Shown here: piece by piece, positions 1-7,375 of the stretch
Layout: each line of letters starts with the position of its first letter
Numbering within the stretch: position 1 is the stretch's first letter
Assembly: GCA_007136035.1 (NCBI GenBank)
Contig: SLHS01000042.1
Span: forward strand, 1 to 11,362
DNA: 11,362 bases
Direction: 5' to 3'
Source: Patescibacteria group bacterium
GTDB lineage: Bacteria; Patescibacteriota; Dojkabacteria; SC72; T1SED10-24
Program-made: the position numbers and the translations under genes
Notes under the pieces: model-generated
Told to the model about the DNA's origin: nothing
The model's database searches: none
What the model saw: only the letters and a program-made list of their open reading frames with translations

Positions 1-469
1 AAGTAAAACCATATTTTGTACCCGATGTTAATTCTCCTATGTTTATTACCTCTATATAATCATTACCTCCTGCTCCTCCTTGATGACATCTAGCCTCTAT
101 GAAATCCTCCTCCTCTGCATCATAGTGAGGTAAAGCTACACCAATAGTCCAAGACCCTTGTTCTACAGGAGAAGTGGACACTCCCGTTATAGTTAACTCT
201 TCATCATCATCCACACACCAAACTTCAGCTCCTACTCCTGGAAAAATTATCCTAAACTTCCTTATATTATCTTCATCTTCTAAAGTTGTAGAAGGAGTAA
301 ACATAACCGTCATCTCCGTTGCTACATCTGCTTGCATGCGTTCTAAAAAAAGAAATCCTTCTCCTAAAACATCTGCCCTTGAAACCATTCGAAAAAGTGG
401 AGTAAAAAGAAAAATACCCACCAGCAAAAATACTATGGGTACAGTAATCCTGTTAATCATCTTATTCAT
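1..469 (-). CDS. Exported protein, N-terminal part (cut by the window edge)
   Basis: The reading frame opens at an ATG at 467-469 on the minus strand and runs without a stop for 156 codons to the window edge, so the C-terminus is missing. Residues 1-32 look like a signal peptide: a basic start (MNKMINR), a hydrophobic stretch at about 9-26, and a possible cleavage site after SRA. The mature part is acidic, with runs such as DDDEE (87-91) and EEED (119-122), and has cysteines at 85 and 128. The segment at about 43-78 (LERMQADVATEMTVMFTPST, then a predicted beta strand ending in FPG) resembles the start of repeat-bearing surface proteins I associate with Patescibacteria; that is recollection, not a search. 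A near-consensus promoter lies 33 nt upstream. No Shine-Dalgarno motif is visible, and an alternative ATG is at codon 4. Function is unknown; a surface or cell-wall-associated role is inferred from export only. Confidence 0.8.
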   Translation of the reverse strand, partial: MNKMINRITVPIVFLLVGIFLFTPLFRMVSRADVLGEGFLFLERMQADVATEMTVMFTPSTTLEDEDNIRKFRIIFPGVGAEVWCVDDDEELTITGVSTSPVEQGSWTIGVALPHYDAEEEDFIEARCHQGGAGGNDYIEVINIGELTSGTKYGFT

Positions 470-501
470 ATAACCAAATTATTAAACTTAAATCTACTCC
501 C

Positions 502-530
502 ATAATAGATTTTTTAAAAAAGCTTGTCAA
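502..530 (-). promoter_or_regulatory. Near-consensus sigma70 promoter for the left-edge exported protein
   Basis: Read on the minus strand, this is TTGACA (525-530), a 17-nt spacer and TATTAT (502-507). The -35 box is perfect and the -10 box matches 5 of 6. The predicted transcription start is near 495, giving a leader of about 26 nt before the ATG at 469. The spacer contains the AT palindrome TTTTTTAAAAAA, which may bend. The -35 box lies 10 nt past the YchF stop, so there is no room for a terminator between them and read-through from YchF is possible. Confidence 0.75.
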
Positions 531-539
531 GTACTCTAT

Positions 540-1580
540 TTATGCACCAGCCAACACTGAAACATAATCCCCATCTTTAACAATATAGTCTTTACTATAG
601 TTCTTTACTAAACCTTTTTCCTTAGCTCTTATCCAACCACCAACATCAATCATATTTTCAACATTAATAAGATCTGCAGCAATAAACTTATCACTTAAAT
701 CATTGTGTATTAAACCTGCAGCCTCTTTGACACTTGAACCCTTAACTATAGACCATGCATTACATTCTTTCTCATTCCCAGTATAGAAAGTTATTAGGTT
801 AAGCCTTTTATAGGCCAATTCAATGATATCCTCTATTAACAAAACATCTTCATCAAGCAAAGAGAGAAAACTCTTTTTTTCGTTTTCATCCATATTCACA
901 AAATCACCAACCATCTTCACATCAACCATTATTAAAAAATCCCTATCTTCTTCTTTTAACCAATCTTTTTGAGAGAAATTGTCAACCCCCTGTCGGATAT
1001 TTAAAAGGAAAATCCTTTTTTTAGCCGTCAACAAAGCCAATTCCTTAACTATCTCTCCCTCCTTCTCACTAAGCTCCATCTCAACTATTGGAATACCTTG
1101 GTTTAAAAACTCAAGTATTCTCTCTCCCCCACCCTCATATTTTTCCAAAACCTCAATATCCTTAAAAATCAATTCCGATTGGACTATTTCAAAATCTTCA
1201 TAAGGATTAACCCTGTTATATACATGAGAAATGTTTTCACTTTCAAAAGCCCTTAAAACATAAAGGATTACATCCACTTCACGAATATGGGCTAAAAATT
1301 GATTACCAAGCCCCTCTCCTTTTGAAGCACCTTTAACAAGCCCTGCAATATCTACAAATTTTATAGCTCCAGGCACAACTTTTTTAGCATCATAAAACTG
1401 TGCAAGTTTTTTTAATCTTTCATCAGGTATCTCAACAACACCAACATTTTTATCTATCGTACAAAACGGAAAATTCTCTGCTGGTATTGAATTTTGTGTT
1501 AAAGAATTAAACAATGTTGACTTACCAGAATTAGGTAAACCTACTATACCAACCGAAAGAGAATGCGATTTCTTTAACAT
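540..1580 (-). CDS. ychF: YchF/OLA1-family P-loop NTPase
   Basis: This is the ribosome-associated Obg-related NTPase YchF; characterised members bind ATP in preference to GTP and take part in translation and stress responses. The G1 loop is GLPNSGKS (14-21). The family signature AENFPFCTIDKN is at 34-45. The G3 motif DIAG at 77-80 is followed by LVKGASKGEGLGNQFL. The C-terminal TGS domain spans about 262-345 and ends in the typical YIVKDGDYV. The G4 position reads NIRQ (194-197) where the family normally has NxxE. At 346 aa it is about 17 residues shorter than the usual 363, apparently through a shorter helical coiled-coil insertion (about 140-185). The ATG at 1578-1580 has a good ribosome binding site. 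It is divergent from the transglutaminase-like gene. Family assignment is very secure; the nucleotide preference of this protein is not. Confidence 0.96.
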   Translation of the reverse strand: MLKKSHSLSVGIVGLPNSGKSTLFNSLTQNSIPAENFPFCTIDKNVGVVEIPDERLKKLAQFYDAKKVVPGAIKFVDIAGLVKGASKGEGLGNQFLAHIREVDVILYVLRAFESENISHVYNRVNPYEDFEIVQSELIFKDIEVLEKYEGGGERILEFLNQGIPIVEMELSEKEGEIVKELALLTAKKRIFLLNIRQGVDNFSQKDWLKEEDRDFLIMVDVKMVGDFVNMDENEKKSFLSLLDEDVLLIEDIIELAYKRLNLITFYTGNEKECNAWSIVKGSSVKEAAGLIHNDLSDKFIAADLINVENMIDVGGWIRAKEKGLVKNYSKDYIVKDGDYVSVLAGA

Positions 1581-1637
1581 TAATGTTTTTTCCTTTAAGT
1601 TATTGTATTATTATATTACACTTTTAGAACAAGATTT
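1581..1637. promoter_or_regulatory. Divergent intergenic region with AT-rich candidate promoters
   Basis: These 57 bp separate the starts of ychF (minus) and the transglutaminase-like gene (plus), so they should hold promoters for both. On the minus strand a perfect TATAAT sits at 1610-1615, but no good -35 box lies at the right distance; TTGTTC at 1627-1632 is only 11 nt away. On the plus strand TATATT at 1612-1617 has only a weak -35 partner (TTTCCT, 1589-1594, 17-nt spacer). The two -10 candidates overlap, so the promoters may compete. The region is supported by gene orientation; the exact boxes are weak. Confidence 0.4.
1591..1596 (-). promoter_or_regulatory. Ribosome binding site of ychF
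   Basis: On the minus strand this reads AAAGGA, 10 nt before the ychF ATG. It is the only clear Shine-Dalgarno motif in front of any gene in the window and fixes the ychF start. Confidence 0.65.
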
Positions 1638-3443
1638 ATGATTTTAACAAAAAGAAACTTAAAAAACTACATAATCACAGTACTTGTAACAACCCTACTA
1701 CTATTACTACAAACCACATCTATCACTTCTGCAAACGACTTCATCGTAAATTCATCACTAAACATATATCTCAAAAACTTAGATGATGATTTTGTAACGA
1801 TAGAAGAAATCTTGGAAGTTAAAACTTTTAATCCTAGCTATTACATACCTAAAGGCTCTGAACAAACTACAGTCACAAAAAAAGATAAAATTATCAAAGA
1901 CACTCTCAAGGTTACAGGAAGATACGGAAGATCTATAGATTACAAGTTAGAAAAACAAGAGGAAAGTTTTCACATAATTGTGAGTAATCCGGAGAATATA
2001 ACTAAAGATAATCCGTTTTTTGCAAAGATAGAATATCAAACACAAGAATTTGTTAACCAAAATGGCAATATTATAAATCTCTACCTTCCGGGATTACATA
2101 GGGACACACAATTTGAACATACTGATGAAATACATAGTTTAAAAACAAGGTATAACTATTTTTTAACATATCACGTACCAACAGATGCTCCTCCAGTATC
2201 ATATATAACTCCTAAATCAATAGCCCATAAATCAATAGAAGAAGATTACAGAAAATATACTTTCTCACAACAAGATCGCATAAAAAATACAGGATGGATT
2301 CAACTTGGACAAGAACAATTTTACCATTTCAAAATCTCTCAAAAAATTCCACAAACAGACTTCCTAACACCAGAAGCTTTGAGCAAACATACGAATTGGC
2401 TTTCTACAAATATTTTAGAGCTAGCTATACCCAGAGAGTTTGCTGAAAACAATCAAGAAGTGTTCATAAAGAAAGTTACTCCAGAACCAAAGAGAATCAG
2501 AACTGACGATGAAGGTAATATTGTCGGAATTTTTGAAATAGATGCCAACAGAGAAAAAGAAGTTGTAATAGAAGGATATATTAAATTATCCAAAAGCAGA
2601 AAAGAAATTCCTGATTTTACAATAGTAGAATACAAAGAAAGAATAAAAGAATTAAGCAAATTAGACATATACACACAACCAGATCGATATTGGGAAAGTG
2701 ATAACCAAGAAATAATTACTGTAGCAAACAAATTACTTTCTCAAAGTGATGAATCATCCATTCTTAATTTGATTAGGAACAACTACAATTTTGTTATTGA
2801 TACATTGGAATATAGTGTACAAAAAGCAGAAGGAGAGAACAATAGAGTTGGGGCTTTAAAAGCACTACAAGGAGCAGAAAGCGTATGCATGGAATACGCA
2901 GATTTAATGATAGCAATTTTAAGGGCACAAGGTATACCATCAAGAGCAGCATTTGGCTATGGTAACGACCCTTTACTTACAGACACAGATGAAAGAATTG
3001 GACACCAATGGTTACAAATTTGGATGCCAGATTACGGTTGGCTTTCTGTAGATCCTACCTGGGGAGAGACAGGGAGGGAATATATAGGAGGCGATTTAGA
3101 TCATATGCTTTGGTATACAGTTGGAGATTCCAAACAGCGAGTAACAGACTTTGCAATTTATACAGCTGACATTATAGATGCTCAAATATTTGGCTCATAT
3201 AACGTAAATATTGAGGCATTAAATGAAAGAGATGTTCCAAATTTATCACAATTAAAAACCGCTTCAGAACTTTCCATGCAATATGCAATTCAAACTGAGG
3301 AAGAGATGAAAGAAATAGAATATCTTCTTAAAACAACAATGCTTGGAAGAGTTTTAATATTTATAGTACCAATAGCTATTGTACTTTTGTCAATAACTAT
3401 TATTAGCGTTTTGATTTCGAAAATTTTTAAGAGGAATAAGTAA
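1638..3443 (+). CDS. Membrane-anchored extracytoplasmic transglutaminase-like protein
   Basis: The 601-aa product starts with a basic segment and a hydrophobic stretch at about 11-25, with a possible cleavage site near ITSA (29-32). It ends with a second membrane segment (571-594) and a short basic tail (KIFKRNK). The bulk should therefore lie outside the cytoplasm, held by the C-terminal anchor. The transglutaminase-like core spans about 370-480. Cys417 is in SVCMEYADL, His456 in GHQWLQIW and Asp472 in VDPTWG, the intact papain-type triad of the family (Pfam transglutaminase core, PF01841). Residues about 35-330 look like beta-rich extracellular domains without a clear name. Bacterial members act as proteases, peptide crosslinkers or cell-wall enzymes; the substrate here cannot be told. 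The ATG has no Shine-Dalgarno motif. It is the only complete plus-strand gene, and its last 17 nt overlap the convergent AMP phosphorylase gene. Confidence 0.9.
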   Translation: MILTKRNLKNYIITVLVTTLLLLLQTTSITSANDFIVNSSLNIYLKNLDDDFVTIEEILEVKTFNPSYYIPKGSEQTTVTKKDKIIKDTLKVTGRYGRSIDYKLEKQEESFHIIVSNPENITKDNPFFAKIEYQTQEFVNQNGNIINLYLPGLHRDTQFEHTDEIHSLKTRYNYFLTYHVPTDAPPVSYITPKSIAHKSIEEDYRKYTFSQQDRIKNTGWIQLGQEQFYHFKISQKIPQTDFLTPEALSKHTNWLSTNILELAIPREFAENNQEVFIKKVTPEPKRIRTDDEGNIVGIFEIDANREKEVVIEGYIKLSKSRKEIPDFTIVEYKERIKELSKLDIYTQPDRYWESDNQEIITVANKLLSQSDESSILNLIRNNYNFVIDTLEYSVQKAEGENNRVGALKALQGAESVCMEYADLMIAILRAQGIPSRAAFGYGNDPLLTDTDERIGHQWLQIWMPDYGWLSVDPTWGETGREYIGGDLDHMLWYTVGDSKQRVTDFAIYTADIIDAQIFGSYNVNIEALNERDVPNLSQLKTASELSMQYAIQTEEEMKEIEYLLKTTMLGRVLIFIVPIAIVLLSITIISVLISKIFKRNK

Positions 3444-4941
3444 ATAGTTTATTCTCATCGTAAGTTTCTTGCGCATTCTTTATTCTCTGCTCTGCTGTTG
3501 AATAAAATGTCATCAAAACATCGCCCTTTTTAACTTCATCACCTAAAAACTTATTAAAATAAATGCCAGCTTCTTTTATACCTGGTGTACCAAGTGCTCT
3601 AGAAATTTTCACAACCTCCTTATTACTAATACTTTCAATAATACCATCTTTTGTTGAGAAAACTTCAAACTTCTTCTCTCCCAATTTGATATCTTTTGAA
3701 AAAATTTTTTCCTTACAACCCTGTGCAAAAGCAATCTCCCAAAACTTTTTCTCTGCTTTTCCTGAATCCAAACAATCCCTAGCCATACCCTCACCCATAC
3801 CTTTTTTCGCTTTACCTGCAAACTCCAGTAAATCACCAGCCATTGTAACAACAGCATCCTCAAGTTCAACACTCTTGCCCTCATCATTTTCCAAAATCTT
3901 TAAAACATCTCTAATTTCTAAATTAGGACCAATACCTCTACTATCTGGCCCTATTACATTTCTTGTATAAACATGACATTTTATACCCACTTTATTAAAA
4001 AGTTTGATAAATGATTCTGATACAAGCTCTATATCTTCTGGCTCAGAAATTTTTGTCTCTTTCCCGTATGGAAGATCTATTAAGATATGTGAAATTCCCA
4101 TTGCTAATTTTTTTGCAACAATACTAATTATAAATTTTTGATAAGATTGTACATGAAGACCTTTTTCAACACGAATTAGGATATCATCTGCTGGAGCAAT
4201 ATTTAGATTACCACCCCATGCAAGAACACCACCTGTTTGGGCAACAATTTCTTGGATTTCATCCCCATTAAAATTCACAGGCATAATAACTTCAAGAATA
4301 TCTGTGGTTCCTGCTGGTGACGTTATAGCTCTAGTAGAAGTGTTTGGGATTATTAAGCCAAAAGAAGCAATTATGGGGACCAATAGTGGAGTTATTCCTT
4401 TCCCTGCAATTCCACCAATTGAATGTTTATCTACTACCAAACTACCATTTTTTTTAACATTTTTAAAATCCAAAACCTCCCCAGCTGCAACCATACCCTT
4501 AACTGCATACAGAGCTTCTTCATCATTAAAACCAGGGCTAAACATTGTAGCCATAAAATACGCCATTTCTGCAGAACGAATTTTGTGCTGTGAGATATCT
4601 TTCATTATCTCACTCATTTCCTCCTCATTTAATCTTTCCCCCTGTAACTTTTTCGCTATATAGCCTACTGATCTTGACTTACTCATTAATTCTACTCTCA
4701 CATACGAACCCGCTGTTAAATCCGTTCCATCCCAAATATCACTGTAAAAACCAACTTCACCTTCCTCAACCTTTGTATCAGTTATATTAACTGTACAAGA
4801 ATATTCGTGATCATACGTACTAACCCAAACCTTATCACCGGCCACTAGACTTTCATTCTCAGCATCTAACTTATTAAGTAAAATTTTGAGATAATCACCC
4901 GCCTGTAAATCTATTTTTTTAACTTTGAGATATAAAGCCAT
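3427..4941 (-). CDS. AMP phosphorylase (thymidine phosphorylase superfamily)
   Basis: It is predicted to catalyse AMP + phosphate to adenine + ribose 1,5-bisphosphate in the cytoplasm, the first step of the nucleoside-monophosphate pathway known from archaea and many Patescibacteria. Residues 1-85 form the extra N-terminal domain that separates AMP phosphorylases from ordinary thymidine phosphorylases, and 504 aa fits the longer family. The phosphate-loop region is KHSIGGIAGK (172-181). The AMP-type signature TRAITSPAGTTD (203-214) replaces the bacterial SGRGLGHTGGT-type loop. NIAPADD is at 247-253, and a C-terminal domain from about 425 ends near KGDVLMTFYS. Gln265 sits where I align the proposed proton-donor Asp of archaeal enzymes. 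It is last in the minus-strand run, 16 nt after the isomerase gene, which strongly supports the assignment. Thymidine phosphorylase is the main alternative and less likely. The gene is often labelled deoA. Confidence 0.92.
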   Translation of the reverse strand: MALYLKVKKIDLQAGDYLKILLNKLDAENESLVAGDKVWVSTYDHEYSCTVNITDTKVEEGEVGFYSDIWDGTDLTAGSYVRVELMSKSRSVGYIAKKLQGERLNEEEMSEIMKDISQHKIRSAEMAYFMATMFSPGFNDEEALYAVKGMVAAGEVLDFKNVKKNGSLVVDKHSIGGIAGKGITPLLVPIIASFGLIIPNTSTRAITSPAGTTDILEVIMPVNFNGDEIQEIVAQTGGVLAWGGNLNIAPADDILIRVEKGLHVQSYQKFIISIVAKKLAMGISHILIDLPYGKETKISEPEDIELVSESFIKLFNKVGIKCHVYTRNVIGPDSRGIGPNLEIRDVLKILENDEGKSVELEDAVVTMAGDLLEFAGKAKKGMGEGMARDCLDSGKAEKKFWEIAFAQGCKEKIFSKDIKLGEKKFEVFSTKDGIIESISNKEVVKISRALGTPGIKEAGIYFNKFLGDEVKKGDVLMTFYSTAEQRIKNAQETYDENKLFTYSS

Positions 4942-4957
4942 GTATGTGAAAAATAAA

Positions 4958-5920
4958 TTAAAATAGCCACTGAAATTCTTGCTGAATTACCTTACTAATA
5001 TCTTCCGACTTAATAATTCCAAGTTCTGTAATATATCCTGTTATAAATTCCCTATTTATTTTCTCAAAGGCTGGATTAACCATATTCAAACCTTCAGGAG
5101 CATCTTTCCAAATTTCTTTACTAGCTCTATACTCTATTTCAACAGGTCTATATGCCGTCTCAACTTCTATCTTTAATATTGGGGTCACAACATATACTGG
5201 TTTACTAACAAAATACGCTGCTAAAGCAATACCCCAACTTCCAATTTTATTTAAGGCATCTCCCCTCATAGTAATTTCATCAGCCCCTAAAAAAACAACA
5301 TCTATTGGGTGAGTCCCTCTATCAATAATAAAGGATTCTGCTGCACTATCTACCATTAAAGTTGTCTCTATACCTGCTTCATTTAATCGACTAGCTGTAA
5401 TACGACCTTGATATAAAGGACGTGTTTCAGTACATGCTGCTTTAAAATTATCAACCTTCTGAGCTTGATTTTTAATAATGCTAACAGCGGTCGAAGAATG
5501 ACAATGTGTAAAAACCTCATCCACCCCATCCATAATCTGCAAACTATTATGAATTATTTTCTTCTTTGCATTTGTAATCAAGTCTAGGAACTCATCACAC
5601 AATTGATAAACTTTTTCTTTACACTCATCAACGTCTCGCAAACCTGGATTTCTAATAACTAACATACGTAAAATAAATTTCAAACCGTTTTTTGCCAAAG
5701 GCTCATTTTCTCTTGCAAAAGCTAATTTATACCCAACCTTATTTAAATCATCCAAGAACCTTTCATAATCATCAATCCTCCTATCATAACTATTAAGAAA
5801 CAATTTGATACCCTCAAATGTGGCTATAGCGACATTTGTTGCACCCTGTATTTTAACACTTTTAATGTCATCTACTATTTCATCTACTTTTTTATATTTA
5901 CTAAAATCTATTTCCGCCAT
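4958..5920 (-). CDS. Ribose-1,5-bisphosphate isomerase (eIF2B alpha/beta/delta family)
   Basis: It is predicted to convert ribose 1,5-bisphosphate to ribulose 1,5-bisphosphate, the RuBisCO substrate. The 320-aa protein has an N-terminal helical part (1-125) and the eIF2B-like Rossmann part. Cys140 in THCHSS and Asp214 in LGADEI match the catalytic Cys and Asp known from the Thermococcus kodakarensis enzyme. The substrate-binding stretch ETRPLYQGR is at 165-173, and GADEITMRGDALNKIGSW is at 212-229. The start is ATG at 5918-5920; no Shine-Dalgarno is visible. It lies 17 nt after the ribonuclease gene and 16 nt before the AMP phosphorylase gene, which makes the two consecutive pathway enzymes neighbours. 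Alternatives in the same fold are methylthioribose-1-phosphate isomerase (MtnA) and true eIF2B subunits; the neighbour and the motif set argue against both. Confidence 0.93.
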   Translation of the reverse strand: MAEIDFSKYKKVDEIVDDIKSVKIQGATNVAIATFEGIKLFLNSYDRRIDDYERFLDDLNKVGYKLAFARENEPLAKNGLKFILRMLVIRNPGLRDVDECKEKVYQLCDEFLDLITNAKKKIIHNSLQIMDGVDEVFTHCHSSTAVSIIKNQAQKVDNFKAACTETRPLYQGRITASRLNEAGIETTLMVDSAAESFIIDRGTHPIDVVFLGADEITMRGDALNKIGSWGIALAAYFVSKPVYVVTPILKIEVETAYRPVEIEYRASKEIWKDAPEGLNMVNPAFEKINREFITGYITELGIIKSEDISKVIQQEFQWLF

Positions 5921-5937
5921 ACTTACTTATATTAAAT

Positions 5938-7347
5938 CTAATCTAATTTCACAAGTTCTTTATAATTAGGCACTTTTGTTTCCAAACCTAACTCCATTTG
6001 TATTTTTTCAGAAAAAGCTATACCTACATCCTCATCTGCATGACACACAAAAACTTTTCTCGGAGTTTTACCAAAATTACGCAACCAATATCTCAAATCT
6101 CTCTCATCACCATGAGCAGAGAAACCTCCTAAAGTATGTATTTGAGCTCTCGATTCATAATCCTTCCCTTTTATCTGAACAATTGGTTCTTTATCAACAA
6201 TTCTCCTCCCAAGAGTACCACGAACCTGATAGCCTGCAAATATAATGTGATTGTTCGGGTTTTCAATATTATTTGCTAGATGATGTACAACTCTACCACC
6301 AGTACACATTCCACTACCCGCCATAATCACCGCTCCCTTAGCTGAAACCAATCTTTTTGACGCTTCAACATTTTGAATAGCTTCAAATTCTTCAAAATCG
6401 AAAGGATCATCACCCTTTTCAATTAGTCTTGTAGCATCCTCATCATAAAATTCTGGAAATTTACGAAAAACCTTTGTAGCCTCTATAGCCATTGGACTAT
6501 CCAAATAAACAGGCATCCCCTTTATTATTTTCTTACCATAAAAAAGATTTAATTCATAAATTAATTCTTGTGTTCTTTCAATTGCAAAAGTAGGAATAAT
6601 TACATTAGCCTGAGTTCTTTTAGCTTCCTTCAATATCGCCAAAAACTCTACCATTGTCTCATCCTTGTTTTTGTGAAGACGATTACCATAAGTTGCTTCC
6701 ATACACACATAATCTGCTTCTCTGATGTACTCTGGATCACGAATGATTCTTTGGCCTAACTGACCAATATCTCCAGAAAAAACAAATTTCCTAGCTCTAC
6801 CATTTTCATTTTTAACCCAAAGTTCAACCATTGAAGAACCTAGAATATGCCCTGCATCTCTAAGACGAAATTCTAAGTCTTCATTTAAAGTCACAGATTC
6901 ACTATATGGGTATGTTTCAAAAAGTTTAAGTGTATTTTCGACATCTTCTTCTGTAAATAAAGGCTCATCTTTTTCATATTCGCTACCTTCCCAACCCCCC
7001 TTGTTTTGTTTACGATTAGAGCGTGCCCTATCCTCCTTTTGGAGTCTTGCAGAATCAAAAAAAATTATTCTTGCCAATTCCTTCGTTGGAGTTGTGCAAA
7101 AAATTTTACCTTTAAAACCTCTTTTTACCAACAACGGAGTCCTACCTATATGATCATAGTGTGCATGTGTCAAAAAAAGATAATCTATTTCACTAGCTTC
7201 AAAGGGAAAATCTTCGTAATTTAATTTTTCAATTTCACTTGAACCTTGGAAAGCACCACATTCGACTAGAATTTTTAACTTTCCGGTATTTAGATAAAAA
7301 CAAGAGCCTGTTACTGTTCTAGCTCCACCTAAAAATTGCAATTCCAT
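5938..7347 (-). CDS. Beta-CASP metallo-beta-lactamase ribonuclease (CPSF73/Ysh1-like)
   Basis: This 469-aa protein has the start typical of the group (MELQFLGGARTVTGS) and a complete two-zinc site: HAHYDH (61-66), His167 in DAGHILGS and Asp193 in SGDIG. Beta-CASP features follow: MEATYGNR with Glu217 (motif A), the helical insertion FAIERTQELIYEL (254-266), SGMCTGGRV (345-353), FSAHGD with His412 (motif B) and CHADED with His436 (motif C). Bacterial homologues such as Thermus TTHA0252 cleave RNA, so an RNA-processing or RNA-degrading nuclease is the best call. It is not RNase J, which starts differently and has a C-terminal extension. The ATG at 7345-7347 follows the upstream gene by 28 nt and has no Shine-Dalgarno. 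Its place just upstream of the AMP pathway pair could mean it helps supply nucleotides from RNA; that link is inference. Confidence 0.93.
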   Translation of the reverse strand: MELQFLGGARTVTGSCFYLNTGKLKILVECGAFQGSSEIEKLNYEDFPFEASEIDYLFLTHAHYDHIGRTPLLVKRGFKGKIFCTTPTKELARIIFFDSARLQKEDRARSNRKQNKGGWEGSEYEKDEPLFTEEDVENTLKLFETYPYSESVTLNEDLEFRLRDAGHILGSSMVELWVKNENGRARKFVFSGDIGQLGQRIIRDPEYIREADYVCMEATYGNRLHKNKDETMVEFLAILKEAKRTQANVIIPTFAIERTQELIYELNLFYGKKIIKGMPVYLDSPMAIEATKVFRKFPEFYDEDATRLIEKGDDPFDFEEFEAIQNVEASKRLVSAKGAVIMAGSGMCTGGRVVHHLANNIENPNNHIIFAGYQVRGTLGRRIVDKEPIVQIKGKDYESRAQIHTLGGFSAHGDERDLRYWLRNFGKTPRKVFVCHADEDVGIAFSEKIQMELGLETKVPNYKELVKLD

Positions 7348-7375
7348 TTTGAGCAGTATCTACATATCAAATTAA

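Noticed and set aside
174..473. A 99-codon plus-strand open frame at the left edge
   Set aside because: It is antisense to the exported-protein gene, which has a proper signal peptide and promoter; the plus-strand translation is Ser/Thr-rich low complexity.
508..524. AT palindrome TTTTTTAAAAAA as a ychF terminator
   Set aside because: It has no GC stem and no loop, and it fits exactly as the 17-nt spacer between a perfect -35 box and a 5/6 -10 box.
3563..3970. A 135-codon plus-strand open frame inside the AMP phosphorylase gene
   Set aside because: It is the mirror of a well-conserved coding region, with composition typical of antisense frames and no family motif.
4958..5920. Methylthioribose-1-phosphate isomerase (MtnA)
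   Set aside because: Same fold, but the close pairing with AMP phosphorylase and the THCHSS / ETRPLYQGR / GADEI set fit ribose-1,5-bisphosphate isomerase better.
5938..7347. RNase J as the identity of the metallo-beta-lactamase protein
   Set aside because: The N-terminus (LGGARTVTGS) and the lack of a C-terminal extension fit the CPSF73/Ysh1-like group instead.
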